Source: UBA8079 sp965205535
GTDB lineage: Bacteria > Pseudomonadota > Alphaproteobacteria > UBA6615
Assembly: GCA_965205535.1 (NCBI GenBank)
Contig: CBDBHH010000005.1
Span: 3,100,001 to 3,164,000 of the forward strand
Direction: 5' to 3'
DNA length: 64,000 bases
Part shown: piece after piece, positions 33,985-43,484 of the stretch
Numbering within the stretch: position 1 is the stretch's first letter
Layout: each line of letters begins with the position of its first letter
The notes under the pieces: generated by a model
The model's database searches: none
Told to the model about the DNA's origin: nothing
Seen by the model: the letters and a program-made list of their open reading frames with translations, nothing else
Translations under genes and position numbers: made by a program

Positions 33985-36399
33985 ATGACTGATCTTTCCA
34001 AAGGTGCGTTGTTCCCTGTCCTGCCGTTGCGCGACATTGTCGTGTTTCCGCACATGATCGTTCCCCTATTTGTGGGGCGCGAGAAGTCTGTGCGCGCGCT
34101 CGAAGACGTGATGAAGGACGACAAGCAAATCCTTCTCGTCACCCAGAAGGATGCCGGCGAGGACGATCCCGCGCCGGAAGACCTCTATACGGTCGGGACC
34201 GTGGGAACGATCCTGCAGCTGCTGAAGTTGCCCGATGGAACGGTCAAGGTTCTGGTCGAAGGCAGCGCGCGCGCGTCGGTCGTCGAGTTCACCGACAACG
34301 AGGATTTCTTTCAGGCCGTCGCGGAAGTGTATGCCGACGCGCCGGAAGACGACAGTGAAATCGAGGCGCTCGGCCGTTCGGTGGTGACCCAGTTCGAGCA
34401 GTACATCAAGCTCAACCGCAAGGTGCCGCCCGAGGTGCTCGTTTCGATCAACCAGATCGAGGAGCCCAGCAAGCTGGCCGATACGATCGCGTCACATCTG
34501 TCGCTCAAGATTCCCGAGAAGCAGGAGCTGCTCGAGGCCGACACGATCCAGAAGCGACTGGAGAAGATCTACAGCTTCATGGAAGGCGAGATCGGTGTTC
34601 TGCAGGTCGAGAAACGCATCCGCAGCCGCGTCAAACGCCAGATGGAGAAGACGCAGCGCGAGTATTATCTGAACGAACAGCTCAAGGCGATCCAGAAGGA
34701 GCTTGGCGAGGCCGAGGACGGCCGCGACGAGCTCCAGGAACTCGAAGACCGGATCAAGAAGACGCGTCTGACCAAGGAAGCGGAAGAAAAGGTCGGACAG
34801 GAGCTGAAGAAGCTTCGCAATATGAGCCCGATGTCGGCCGAAGCGACCGTCGTGCGCAACTATCTCGACTGGATCCTGGCGATCCCGTGGAAGAAGCGTT
34901 CGCGGGTCAAAAAAGACATCACCGCGGCCCATGAGGTTCTCGATCAGGACCATTACGGTCTCGACAAGGTCAAGGAACGCATCCTCGAATATCTCGCCGT
35001 GCAGCAGCGCATGTCGAAGATCAAGGGGCCGATCCTGTGTCTGGTCGGGCCGCCGGGCGTGGGCAAGACATCTCTGGGCAAGTCGGTCGCACGCGCGACC
35101 GGGCGCAAATTCGTGCGCATGTCCCTGGGCGGCGTTCGTGACGAGGCGGAAGTCCGCGGTCATCGGCGCACTTACATTGGCTCGATGCCGGGCAAGGTAA
35201 TCCAGGGGATGAAGAAGGCCGGGACATCGAACCCGCTCTTCCTGCTCGATGAAATCGACAAGCTGGGCGCCGACTGGCGCGGCGACCCGTCTTCGGCCCT
35301 TCTCGAAGTGCTGGACCCGGAACAGAACCACACGTTCCAGGATCACTATCTGGAGGTCGATTACGACCTGTCGGATGTGATGTTCGTTTGCACGGCCAAC
35401 TCCATGCGTATGCCGGGGCCATTGATGGACCGGATGGAAATCATCCGAATCCCGGGCTACACGGAAGACGAAAAGGTCGAGATCGCCAAACGCCATCTGA
35501 TCGCCAAGCAGGTCGCCGAGAACGGCCTCAAGGAAAAGGAGTGGTCGATCTCCGACTCTGCGTTGCGTGACCTCATCCGCTACTACACCCGCGAGGCGGG
35601 CGTTCGAAGCCTGGAACGCGAGATTGCGAACCTGGCACGCAAGGCGGTCAAGGAAATCGCAGTCGAGAAGGACGTCAATGCCGTGAAGGTGACGGTCAAA
35701 AACCTCGACAAGTATGCCGGCATTCGCAAGTTCCGGTTTGGTGAGACCGAGACCGACGATCTGGTCGGTGTGGTCACGGGCCTTGCCTGGACCGAAGTCG
35801 GCGGTGAGTTGCTGACCGTGGAAGCGCTCCTGATGCCGGGCAAGGGTAAGGTCACTGTCACCGGGAAACTGGGCGACGTGATGCAGGAATCCGTGCAGGC
35901 CGCGAACGCCTATGTGCGCTCACGCGCGGTTGAGTTCGGGATTGAACCGCCGCTGTTTGAGCGGCGTGATATCCACATTCACGTACCTGAAGGTGCCGTA
36001 CCCAAGGACGGCCCGTCGGCCGGCGTGGGAATGGTCACCTCGATGGTCTCGGCGCTTACCCAGAACCCCGTACGCAAGGATGTCGCCATGACCGGCGAGA
36101 TCTCGCTGCGCGGCCGGGTGCTGCCGATTGGCGGGCTGAAGGAGAAGCTGCTCGCTGCGTTGCGTGGTGGGGTGAAGACCGTGATTATTCCGCAGGAGAA
36201 TGAAAAGGACCTGGCGGACATCCCGGATAACGTCACGAAGGGGCTGGAAATCATCCCGGCAACCACCGTTGATGAAGTCCTGGAACACGCTTTGACCCAG
36301 CCGTTGGTGCCGATCGAACGGGACGAATCGGCGCACGAGTCGGCCGCCGTTTCGGGCAAAGATGACGATTCAGACACCTCTGGTGTGGTGCGTCATTAG
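33985..36399 (+). CDS. lon: ATP-dependent protease La (Lon)
   Basis: This is a cytosolic AAA+ serine protease of 804 residues. The N-terminal substrate domain (LFPVLPLRDIVVFPHMIVPL) is followed by the AAA module (Walker A GPPGVGKTSLG, Walker B FLLDEIDKLG) and a protease domain with the Ser678-Lys721 dyad in KDGPSAGVGM and GGLKEKLLAA. I start at MTDLSKGALF; a GTG/ATG-like extension of seven residues upstream is possible. The 231-base gap after clpX suggests an independent promoter, though I see no clear heat-shock consensus. Confidence 0.96.
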   Translation: MTDLSKGALFPVLPLRDIVVFPHMIVPLFVGREKSVRALEDVMKDDKQILLVTQKDAGEDDPAPEDLYTVGTVGTILQLLKLPDGTVKVLVEGSARASVVEFTDNEDFFQAVAEVYADAPEDDSEIEALGRSVVTQFEQYIKLNRKVPPEVLVSINQIEEPSKLADTIASHLSLKIPEKQELLEADTIQKRLEKIYSFMEGEIGVLQVEKRIRSRVKRQMEKTQREYYLNEQLKAIQKELGEAEDGRDELQELEDRIKKTRLTKEAEEKVGQELKKLRNMSPMSAEATVVRNYLDWILAIPWKKRSRVKKDITAAHEVLDQDHYGLDKVKERILEYLAVQQRMSKIKGPILCLVGPPGVGKTSLGKSVARATGRKFVRMSLGGVRDEAEVRGHRRTYIGSMPGKVIQGMKKAGTSNPLFLLDEIDKLGADWRGDPSSALLEVLDPEQNHTFQDHYLEVDYDLSDVMFVCTANSMRMPGPLMDRMEIIRIPGYTEDEKVEIAKRHLIAKQVAENGLKEKEWSISDSALRDLIRYYTREAGVRSLEREIANLARKAVKEIAVEKDVNAVKVTVKNLDKYAGIRKFRFGETETDDLVGVVTGLAWTEVGGELLTVEALLMPGKGKVTVTGKLGDVMQESVQAANAYVRSRAVEFGIEPPLFERRDIHIHVPEGAVPKDGPSAGVGMVTSMVSALTQNPVRKDVAMTGEISLRGRVLPIGGLKEKLLAALRGGVKTVIIPQENEKDLADIPDNVTKGLEIIPATTVDEVLEHALTQPLVPIERDESAHESAAVSGKDDDSDTSGVVRH

Positions 36400-36471
36400 G
36401 GTTGACGAGGCCACAACGCCGAGTCGCAACACAATTTTCGCTAAAAACCCCGGAATTCTGGGCCGTTTTGA

Positions 36472-36501
36472 TTGACGGCTCGGAATCCCGGCTTCTAGAC
36501 T
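36472..36501 (+). promoter_or_regulatory. Candidate housekeeping promoter of hupB
   Basis: TTGACG (36472-36477) and TAGACT (36496-36501) are separated by 18 bases, close to a sigma-70 promoter. They lie about 75 bases upstream of the HU start codon. Transcription would start near 36508. Confidence 0.55.
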
Positions 36502-36575
36502 CCCCGGACTGTCTGGAGTCGGACTTCCCGATCCAGACTTCAGATCCACTGAACCAACCCATAAGGGGGTCAATT

Positions 36576-36848
36576 GTGAACAAGAACGATCTCGTCGCAT
36601 CCGTTGCTGACTCATCCGGCCTTTCCAAGGCCGACGCCGGTAAGGCGGTCGACAGTGTGCTCGACAACATTACAAGTGCGCTCCAGGGCGGAAATGAAAT
36701 CCGCCTCGTGGGTTTCGGTGCTTTCTCCGTCGCTCAGCGCAAGGCCACGACCGGTCGCAATCCGCAGACCGGTGCCGCCATTCAGATTCCGGCCTCGAAG
36801 CAGCCCAAGTTCAAGGCGGGCAAGGCTCTCAAGGACGCTGTGAACTAA
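36576..36848 (+). CDS. hupB: HU family DNA-binding protein
   Basis: This nucleoid protein of 90 residues has the signature VGFGAFSVAQRKATTGRNPQT for the DNA-clasping beta arm and the dimerisation helices before it. The start is a GTG with a strong AAGGGGG ribosome binding site; the longer frame upstream is not protein-like. Its position after lon is the standard arrangement in Proteobacteria. Confidence 0.95.
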   Translation: MNKNDLVASVADSSGLSKADAGKAVDSVLDNITSALQGGNEIRLVGFGAFSVAQRKATTGRNPQTGAAIQIPASKQPKFKAGKALKDAVN

Positions 36849-36871
36849 TCTGAAGCGTTTTCGCGTTTTGC

Positions 36872-36904
36872 GCGGGCCGGCCGTAGTTTCTACGGCCGGC
36901 CCGC
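36872..36904 (+). terminator. Strong hairpin after hupB
   Basis: A 14-15 base-pair perfect stem (GCGGGCCGGCCGTA with its complement, loop near GTTTC) begins 24 bases after the hupB stop. The T run after it is poor (TGCGTTTC), so it may end transcription weakly or stabilise the 3' end of the mRNA. Confidence 0.7.
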
Positions 36905-36976
36905 TGCGTTTCCGGGGCTGATTTCGCTTGCCGGGGCTGGCCCGGACCATGGCAATTGGGATAGAACCCCGACACC

Positions 36977-37052
36977 GGGCGGTTAGCTCAGCTGGCAGAG
37001 CATCTCGTTTACACCGAGAGGGTCGGCGGTTCGATCCCGTCACCGCCCACCA
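36977..37052 (+). tRNA. tRNA-Val (TAC)
   Basis: The acceptor stem GGGCGGT pairs with ACCGCCC, the anticodon loop TTTACAC gives TAC, the T loop GTTCGATCC is standard, and CCA is encoded. It lies between hupB and the oxidoreductase at 37079. Confidence 0.97.
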
Positions 37053-37078
37053 TTCCCTTCGTCGAACGGAGAATTACG

Positions 37079-38140
37079 ATGTCCGCGACGGACAATATGC
37101 GGGCCGTCTATCTGGACGGGCATGAAGGCCTCTCGTCGGTCATCGTGGGTGAGCGCCCCAAACCAGGCTTCGCGGCCGGTGATGTGCGGGTGAAAATCGC
37201 CGCCGCGGGCATCAACCGTGTCGACCTTTACATGGCCAATGATGGCAGCGGGTTCCGCCACGAGTTGCCGCTCATCATGGGGGTCGACGGGGCAGGGGTT
37301 ATCGATGCCGTTGGTCATGGCGTGAAGAACCGCAAGCCCGGTGAACGTGTCGTTATCTATCCGGCAAAATTCGGCGACGATGAGTTCAGCCGCCGGGGCG
37401 ACCAGATGCTGTCGTTCCAGCGCGCGGTACCGGGTGAGAATTTCGACAGCACCTTTGCCGAATATATGGTTGTGCCGGCCGCCTGTGCCTTTCCCATTTC
37501 CGACGATTTGAGCTTTCGCGATGCCGCCGTGTTGCCGACGGCCTATCTGACGGCCTGGCGCATGGTTACCACGGCCGGGCAGGTGAGCCAGGAAGACACA
37601 GTGTTGATCCATGGGGTCGGCGGCGGCGCGTCTCTTGCGGCCTTGCAGTTTTGCAAATTGCGCAACGCGCGGGTCATCGTGACGTCCTCATCCGACGAAA
37701 AACTCGCCGTCGCGAAGCAGTATGGTGCCGACGTGCTGGTCAATTACCGGAACGATGATGTTCTGGACGCGGTCCGCACCGCGACGAACAAACGCGGGGT
37801 CGACGTCGTCATCGAGAATGTCGGCGAGGCGACCTGGGACACATCGATGCGCGCTGCGGTGGGTGGCGGCCGGATCGTCGTTTGCGGTTCGACCTCGGGC
37901 CCCAACCCAAAGGCAGATCTGCAACGTTTGTTTATTCGCCAACTCCAGGTCATCGGCGTGACGATCGGCAACTTCGAGGAGTTCCGGACCCTGATCGACG
38001 CCGCAGAACGCAAGCTGTTCACCCCGCATTTCGACAGCGTTTACACACTGGACGATGTCCCCGAGGCATTGCGCAGACTTGATCGCGGCGAACAGGTCGG
38101 CAAGATCGGGATCACGGTCAACGCCGAACTTGGCGAATAG
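37079..38140 (+). CDS. NAD(P)H:quinone oxidoreductase-like protein (MDR family, zinc-independent)
   Basis: This is an MDR protein of 353 residues with the AAGINRVDLYM and GVDGAGVIDAVG segments and a Rossmann motif HGVGGGASLAALQF near residue 178. Catalytic zinc ligands are absent, as in quinone oxidoreductases (the Cys/His positions read AGINRVD). GGAG supports the ATG. It is followed after eight bases by an SDR gene, so the two are likely co-transcribed. Substrate unknown; enoyl reductase is an alternative. Confidence 0.87.
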   Translation: MSATDNMRAVYLDGHEGLSSVIVGERPKPGFAAGDVRVKIAAAGINRVDLYMANDGSGFRHELPLIMGVDGAGVIDAVGHGVKNRKPGERVVIYPAKFGDDEFSRRGDQMLSFQRAVPGENFDSTFAEYMVVPAACAFPISDDLSFRDAAVLPTAYLTAWRMVTTAGQVSQEDTVLIHGVGGGASLAALQFCKLRNARVIVTSSSDEKLAVAKQYGADVLVNYRNDDVLDAVRTATNKRGVDVVIENVGEATWDTSMRAAVGGGRIVVCGSTSGPNPKADLQRLFIRQLQVIGVTIGNFEEFRTLIDAAERKLFTPHFDSVYTLDDVPEALRRLDRGEQVGKIGITVNAELGE

Positions 38141-38148
38141 GAGACGGT

Positions 38149-38910
38149 ATGAGCGAACAAACCGAAAAAGTCGCGATTGTTACCGGGGGTGGCCGCGGTC
38201 TGGGCCGCGCCTATTGCGAAGCGCTTGCCGCGGAAGGCATGGCCGTGGTGGCCGCCGACATCCGCGATACCGGCGAGACGGTTGCCGCCGTTGAGGCGGC
38301 GGGCGGAAAGATTATCGGTGTGCCGTTGGACGTGGCCGACATGGCGTCTTGTACGGCAATGGCGGATGCCGCCGTCGACGCGTTTGGGCGGATCGATGTG
38401 CTGGTCAACAATGCGGCGCTTTACGGCGACATATCCGGCGGGCGTTTCGACCAGTTGCCAGACGATCAGTGGGACCGGGTGATGGCCGTCAACGTCAAGG
38501 GCATCTGGCAATGCTGCAAGGCATGCGTGCCGGCGATGCGCGAGGCCGGGGGCGGGTCGGTCATAAACATCTCTTCCCTCGCAGCGAAGTACGGCATGGC
38601 CTACGCGGTGGATTATGCAACCTCCAAGGCGGCGGTCATCGGCATGACACGCTCGCTCGCACGCGAGCTCGGCCGGGACTGGATCCGGGTCAATGCGGTC
38701 GCACCAAGTGCAGTCCTGACGGAGGGAACGGACGAGTTCATGGGTGACAAACGTGATGGCATGCTGGGCGCGATCGCCCAGGGCCAGAGCCTGAAGAGCA
38801 ACTTAGAGCCAACCGACATGACGGGTACGATTATCTATCTCGCATCGGATGCGAGCCGCTTCGTGACCGGACAGACAATCATGGTCGATGGCGGCACAGT
38901 GATGTTGTAG
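38149..38910 (+). CDS. Short-chain dehydrogenase/reductase (SDR) family protein
   Basis: This classical SDR has 253 residues, with TGGGRGLGRAY (cofactor site, about residues 12-22), VNNAALYG, the catalytic Ser in INISSLAAK, and the YATSK active site (Tyr about 154, Lys about 158). The ending ASRFVTGQTIMVDGG is typical. AGGAGA lies ahead of the ATG. Adjacent to the MDR gene; the substrate cannot be told. Confidence 0.9.
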   Translation: MSEQTEKVAIVTGGGRGLGRAYCEALAAEGMAVVAADIRDTGETVAAVEAAGGKIIGVPLDVADMASCTAMADAAVDAFGRIDVLVNNAALYGDISGGRFDQLPDDQWDRVMAVNVKGIWQCCKACVPAMREAGGGSVINISSLAAKYGMAYAVDYATSKAAVIGMTRSLARELGRDWIRVNAVAPSAVLTEGTDEFMGDKRDGMLGAIAQGQSLKSNLEPTDMTGTIIYLASDASRFVTGQTIMVDGGTVML

Positions 38911-39014
38911 CGGATGACTTGCCGCGGCACGTTGCGCGACATAGTTAGAACAGAAGCAGAAAGATAAATTCGCGCGGAATAACCCGTGCCGGAAAGAAAA
39001 CAAAGGGCAGGACG

Positions 39015-40208
39015 ATGAGCATGACACCCCTCGAAGAGATCGGCGAACCTCTCTATTACATCGCGGCGAACGCTGCCGAGGCCGGTTTCCCGACGCCGCC
39101 GAATCCCCATGGCCAGTCCCTGCGCACATGGGTTCGATCCCTGGGCGGCATGCAGAAGGAAGCGCTTGTCATCAACGCGGCCACCGGCACCGCATGGCGC
39201 TTCGCGTGCGACGAGGGCGAGCATCTTGGTGGTTTCAACAAGGCGCCGAACCCGCTCACGTATCTGAGCGCGGGTATGATCGCGTCCTACATGAACGAGG
39301 TCGTCGCACTTGCCGAACAGCGCCAGATCGAACTGCGTGATCTCGAGCTCGTGCTCGAGAACAAGTATTACCGTGAGGGTGACTTCCGCAAAGGCACGAT
39401 GAACAGCGCCGTGATGCCGCCGGAGCTGACTGTTAATTGCGAGGCGGATTGCGACGACGCGGAACTGCAGACATTGCTGTACGAGGCGGTTGCCGCCGCA
39501 CCCCTGAACGGCCTGGCGCGTGGTGAGCATCCGAGCCTTTTCACCCTGGTTCACAACGGTAAGGTCCTGACACCGAGCGCGGTAACGCCGCTCGACATGG
39601 AACCGTTCCGGAACCCGGGCGACAATTTCCCGAACCTCGAACGCCTGGCCAACAGCCCGGCCGTGCCTGATCTCGTCCTGTTCATGCGTGAGGAAGGGCC
39701 GGCCTATGAAGCCTTCCTCAACACCCGCACCGCGACGGATGCAGAGCGCGGCGACATCTCCAACCTGCACATGCACACGAGTTGCGTGCTGCGCGAGGAC
39801 GGGGTGAAGCACATTATGAAGGAACAGTACGGCCCCGAAGCGCCGAGCTGGGAGTTCCTGTCATCCGAAGACGGGCGCGCGCCGGATGCCGCCTCGCTGA
39901 TCTCGGCGGGCATCGGTCTGTGTTTCATGACCCAGATGGGCCGCTTCTCGAAGATGGCGAAGCTGCCGTTGACCGGTTACTCGGTGATCCAGGACACCCA
40001 TTTCTCGCTCGGTGGTGCATCGGGCGGCACGGGCCAGGCGGCCGTCGCCCAGCCGGTCGAGACCCATGTCTATCTGGACACGGACGCCGACGATGACACG
40101 GCTCAGAAGATTCTGGAGGTCGGCGAGCGGACCTGCTTCCTGCACGCCTTCTGCCGGGATGACCTGAAGCCGAAGGTGCGCGGGAGCAAACGATCTCGCG
40201 CGGCCTAG
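39015..40208 (+). CDS. Tandem OsmC-like domain protein
   Basis: Two OsmC-fold regions can be read in 397 residues. The second has the family's two reactive Cys, one in the central helix (GLCFMTQMGRFSKM, about residue 299) and one near the end (GERTCFLHAFC, about 375). The first (AGMIASYMNEVVALAE about residue 95, then AAAPLNGLARG about 165) lacks both. OsmC proteins reduce organic peroxides or act as thiol carriers. The degenerate first half may be structural, replacing the partner subunit of the usual dimer. GGGCAGGA precedes the ATG. It is followed by a palindromic repeat. Confidence 0.78.
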   Translation: MSMTPLEEIGEPLYYIAANAAEAGFPTPPNPHGQSLRTWVRSLGGMQKEALVINAATGTAWRFACDEGEHLGGFNKAPNPLTYLSAGMIASYMNEVVALAEQRQIELRDLELVLENKYYREGDFRKGTMNSAVMPPELTVNCEADCDDAELQTLLYEAVAAAPLNGLARGEHPSLFTLVHNGKVLTPSAVTPLDMEPFRNPGDNFPNLERLANSPAVPDLVLFMREEGPAYEAFLNTRTATDAERGDISNLHMHTSCVLREDGVKHIMKEQYGPEAPSWEFLSSEDGRAPDAASLISAGIGLCFMTQMGRFSKMAKLPLTGYSVIQDTHFSLGGASGGTGQAAVAQPVETHVYLDTDADDDTAQKILEVGERTCFLHAFCRDDLKPKVRGSKRSRAA

Positions 40209-40221
40209 TCGGAGGCGTCCT

Positions 40222-40286
40222 CGCACTTCGACAGGCTCAGTGTGAGGACGTGCTGGAGAATCTCATCCTGAGCTTGTCGAAGGATG
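40222..40286. repeat. Palindromic intergenic repeat (REP-like)
   Basis: Imperfect inverted repeats TTCGACAGGCTCAGTGTGA (40227-40245) and TCATCCTGAGCTTGTCGAA (40263-40281) lie between the convergent OsmC and luciferase-like genes. The TTCGACA.GCTCAG core resembles a dispersed element I know from many alphaproteobacterial genomes. It can form a long hairpin in either transcript and may act as a 3' end structure. No transposase is present. Confidence 0.7.
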
Positions 40287-40292
40287 GGGCCC

Positions 40293-41531
40293 TCACTCCG
40301 CCGCAATGGCGTCGAAGTCCGGGGTCTCAAGTTCCGGGACGACCTTCTCCATGAACAGCTGGATCTCTTCGAGCAGTTCGTCCTTGGGCTGCTGGGCCCA
40401 GTGCCAGATCAGGGTGATGTATTCGCACGGGATGCGCGAATAGATGTCCTGCCAGTCGGCGATGGCATCGTCGACGGTGCCGCCGAGGATGAACTTGTGG
40501 TCCTTCATGGCGCGGAAGGCCGCCTCGGCATCATGATTGACCGGGTCCACATTGTGGTTCCCGAACACCGAGTAGAAATTCTTGAAGATGTCGAGGTCAT
40601 AGGCCCGCAATTTGCGGTCGAAATCATCAGCTGATTTTCCGATCCGGGTGTGACGCACGATGTTCTGCATCTGCCCGTACTGGAGTTGGCGGCCATGTTT
40701 GGCGGCCTCCTCCTGATACACCCCGGCGAGTTCGACGACGCCGTCGGTCGGGTTGAAGTAGCTCGGTCGGAACCCGTGTTTGGCAGCGAACTCGATCGTC
40801 GCGCGCGACCGCGCCACGGCACAGAACACCGGCGGGTGGGGCTTCTGGTAGGGGCTGGGCACGACAGAGATGCGCCGCAGCACGCCGTCATCGTCAACCT
40901 CGCCTTCGGCGCCGGCCTCCCGCGCGATCTCATGTCCCTCATAGTCGGCGATGCCGGTGTCGTGGGGGTAGGGGGCCTGATAATATTTGCCGTCCAGCTC
41001 AACCGAATCCTTGGTCCAGCAATCCAGCACCATCTCGACGCGTTCTTCGAAAATTTCACGGTTCTTGGCGTCGTTGGCGCTGCCGTCCGAAACCGTGGCA
41101 ACCGCGTCACTGCCCTGACCCAGAATGTTGGTCCAGCGTGACTGATATCCCCGGGCGAAGCCGACGAAATATTTGCCATTGGTCAGGTGATCGATGATCG
41201 CGGTCTCTTCGGCCACGCGGATCGGGTCATGGGTGGCCATGACATAGCCGAACGCGCCGACATGGATGTTCTTGGTGTGGGCCGCCCAGTGGGCGTTCAT
41301 CACGCCCGGGTTCGGACCTACTTCATAGCCTTCGGAATGGAGATGATGCTCGATCGTGGACATGCCCCACACACCCATCTCGTCGGCGGCTTTGATGATG
41401 TCCGTCCACTCATGGACGATCTTGTTGTAGATCTCGGAGTCACGCCCGATGGGCGCCTTGGCGCGGCGATCATGTTCGTCTTCGGCGGGAAACACCGGAT
41501 ACAGCTGGACGATGACTTTGGGCGAGGGCAT
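40293..41531 (-). CDS. LLM class flavin-dependent oxidoreductase (luciferase-like monooxygenase)
   Basis: This TIM-barrel flavoprotein of 412 residues belongs to the bacterial luciferase superfamily and would use reduced FMN and oxygen. Segments of note: WGMSTIEHHLHSEGYEVGPNPGV (active-site strand, about residues 55-77 in the 412-aa form), VGFARGYQSRW and the C-terminal HWAQQPKDELLEEIQLF. The start MPSPKVIVQLYPVF has AGGA upstream; earlier in-frame codons look spurious. It is divergent from the esterase gene at 41769 across 237 bases in which I see no other gene. The substrate is unknown. Confidence 0.88.
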   Translation of the reverse strand: MPSPKVIVQLYPVFPAEDEHDRRAKAPIGRDSEIYNKIVHEWTDIIKAADEMGVWGMSTIEHHLHSEGYEVGPNPGVMNAHWAAHTKNIHVGAFGYVMATHDPIRVAEETAIIDHLTNGKYFVGFARGYQSRWTNILGQGSDAVATVSDGSANDAKNREIFEERVEMVLDCWTKDSVELDGKYYQAPYPHDTGIADYEGHEIAREAGAEGEVDDDGVLRRISVVPSPYQKPHPPVFCAVARSRATIEFAAKHGFRPSYFNPTDGVVELAGVYQEEAAKHGRQLQYGQMQNIVRHTRIGKSADDFDRKLRAYDLDIFKNFYSVFGNHNVDPVNHDAEAAFRAMKDHKFILGGTVDDAIADWQDIYSRIPCEYITLIWHWAQQPKDELLEEIQLFMEKVVPELETPDFDAIAAE

Positions 41532-41768
41532 GGGGCGGTTCCTGTCTGGGGTAATTATGTTGTCGGTTCGCCGCAATCATGGAAGGGCTGGTGCCCGCAA
41601 CAAAATCGAAGCGCCTTTGGTTTTTGCTGAATGAAAACTACTGCGGTTCAGGCCCACCGCCAAGTCACCCAATCATTCGCCCCGTCGCCCATGCTTGAAC
41701 GGCGGTCTGATTTTTGCTCTACCTTTCGCCGGTTCCCAATCGATTTGACCCTGCGCCAGGAGGCGTAC

Positions 41769-42716
41769 ATGGCCTTGCATCCCCAGATCGTCGCCCTGAT
41801 CGAACGCGCCGCGGCCGCCGGGGTGCGCCCGACCCATGAGCTCACGCCCGAGGAAGCGCGTGTGCAGATGGACGAGATGTCGCGTGCGCGCGACCAGGAT
41901 CGCACGAATGTGCGCATGGTTGCCGACACCGTGATAAACGGGGCGGGAGGCGACGATATGACGATGCGGGTCTACTGGCCCGATCTGGTGCAGACCGATA
42001 TCGCGCCGGCGATCATGTTCTTCCATGGCGGCGGCCATGTGATCGGCAGCCTGAATTCGCACGACCAGGTGGCGCGAAACCTCTGTGCCGATACCGGTTA
42101 CCTGGTGGTCTCGGTCGATTACCGCATGGGGCCCGAGCACAAGTTTCCCGCAGCACCCGAAGATTGCTACGCGGCGACCAAATGGGTCGCAGAAAATACC
42201 CGCCAGCTCGGCGTGGACCCGGCCCGTATAGCGGTGGCCGGGGACAGTGCGGGTGCCAATCTTGCTGCGGTCGTGGCGATGATGGCGCGTGACGCCGGTG
42301 GACCCGATATCGCGTTCCAGCTGCTGGTCTACCCGGTGGCGGGCTACGCTTTCGACACGGCGTCTTATGAAACCTATGCGGAAGGCGCGGGCATTCTGAC
42401 CGCGGCCGGCATGAACTGGTTTCGCGAGCATTACCTGAACGGACCGGAAGACCGGGAAGACTGGCGGGCCGCGCCCTTGCGAGCCAAGAATTTCTCGAAC
42501 CTGCCGCCTGCGCTGGTGATCACCGCAGAATGTGATGTTCTGCATGATGAGGGTGTCGCACTGGCCAATGCGCTCGACGTTGCCGGGGTACCCGTCGAGC
42601 ACCGGGATTACCCCGGAATGATGCACGGTTTTTACTCGTTCGCACCCGTGGTCGATGACGGACGCGCAGCACAGCTTCACGCAGCCGAGGCGTTACGCAA
42701 AGTTCTTTCCGCCTGA
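41769..42716 (+). CDS. Alpha/beta hydrolase, hormone-sensitive lipase (HSL) type
   Basis: This esterase of 315 residues has the HSL oxyanion motif FFHGGGHVIG, nucleophile GDSAGAN (Ser about 158), acid in ECDVLHDEG and His in MMHGFY. The N-terminal cap helices are present (MALHPQIVALIERAAAAG). AGGAGG seven bases before the ATG fixes the start; the frame extends upstream to 41631 without support. It is monocistronic and precedes tRNA-Asp. Confidence 0.92.
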   Translation: MALHPQIVALIERAAAAGVRPTHELTPEEARVQMDEMSRARDQDRTNVRMVADTVINGAGGDDMTMRVYWPDLVQTDIAPAIMFFHGGGHVIGSLNSHDQVARNLCADTGYLVVSVDYRMGPEHKFPAAPEDCYAATKWVAENTRQLGVDPARIAVAGDSAGANLAAVVAMMARDAGGPDIAFQLLVYPVAGYAFDTASYETYAEGAGILTAAGMNWFREHYLNGPEDREDWRAAPLRAKNFSNLPPALVITAECDVLHDEGVALANALDVAGVPVEHRDYPGMMHGFYSFAPVVDDGRAAQLHAAEALRKVLSA

Positions 42717-42782
42717 ACGGGTGGAATCGTGCCCCGTCCGCTTGACATCAGTGGGGGGCGGCAGTACATCCGCTCTCGGCTT

Positions 42783-42859
<77 letters not shown>

Positions 42860-42886
42860 CTAAGCCACAAGACGAAGATTTGCATC

Positions 42887-42909
42887 AGGACCCCCGCGGG
42901 TCCTGTTTT
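42887..42909 (+). terminator. Intrinsic terminator after tRNA-Asp
   Basis: AGGACCC and GGGTCCT form a 7-base-pair stem with loop CCGC, followed by GTTTTG. It lies 27 bases after the tRNA and separates it from the nuo operon. The region from here to 43118 holds the nuoA leader; no clear promoter was found there. Confidence 0.75.
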
Positions 42910-43118
42910 GCATTCGAATCGGGTGTCAGGCTGCGCCCCGTCAAACAAGCGAAAAGACATGCATCACAACGCCTCACGGGCGCGTCCGCAGTCTTGCACG
43001 GTCGTTCGCGCTGGTGTAAGCCTGACCGCGCTTGATACGGGGTTTTCAGGTGTGCGATTCGGGGCCGATCCAGATCGGGTAGCGCACGCTCTCGGAGGCC
43101 GAAACCAAGGTTTTATCG

Positions 43119-43484
43119 ATGGAAGAACTCCTCCTCGAATACCTGCCGATTTTGATCTTTCTCGGCTTGGCCGTCGGCCTGTCGGGTCTGATGATCATGG
43201 CGTCCGTGATCGTCGGCGCACGCAAGCCCGATCCGGAAAAGAACTCCGCCTACGAATGTGGCTTCGATGCCTTCGATGATGCGCGCATGAAGTTCGATGT
43301 GCGGTTCTATCTGGTGGCGATCCTGTTCATCATTTTCGACCTCGAGGTCGCGTTTCTCTTCCCCTGGGCCATCACGCTCTCGGACATCGGTGAATTCGGC
43401 TTCTGGTCGATGATCGTGTTCCTGGGAATCCTGACGGTCGGATTTGTTTACGAATGGCGCAAAGGAGCGCTCGAATGGGAATAA
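43119..43484 (+). CDS. nuoA: NADH-quinone oxidoreductase subunit A
   Basis: This is a small membrane subunit of complex I with three transmembrane segments (residues about 6-28, 60-85 and 90-112) and the conserved loop KNSAYECGFDAFDDARMKFDVRFY, which carries the quinone-pathway Cys. 121 residues, as expected. It is the first gene of the 14-gene nuo operon and overlaps nuoB by ten bases. Confidence 0.96.
   Translation: MEELLLEYLPILIFLGLAVGLSGLMIMASVIVGARKPDPEKNSAYECGFDAFDDARMKFDVRFYLVAILFIIFDLEVAFLFPWAITLSDIGEFGFWSMIVFLGILTVGFVYEWRKGALEWE

Noticed and set aside
40210..40292. Insertion sequence remnant
   Set aside because: No transposase frame, target duplication or IS ends; better described as a REP-like palindrome.
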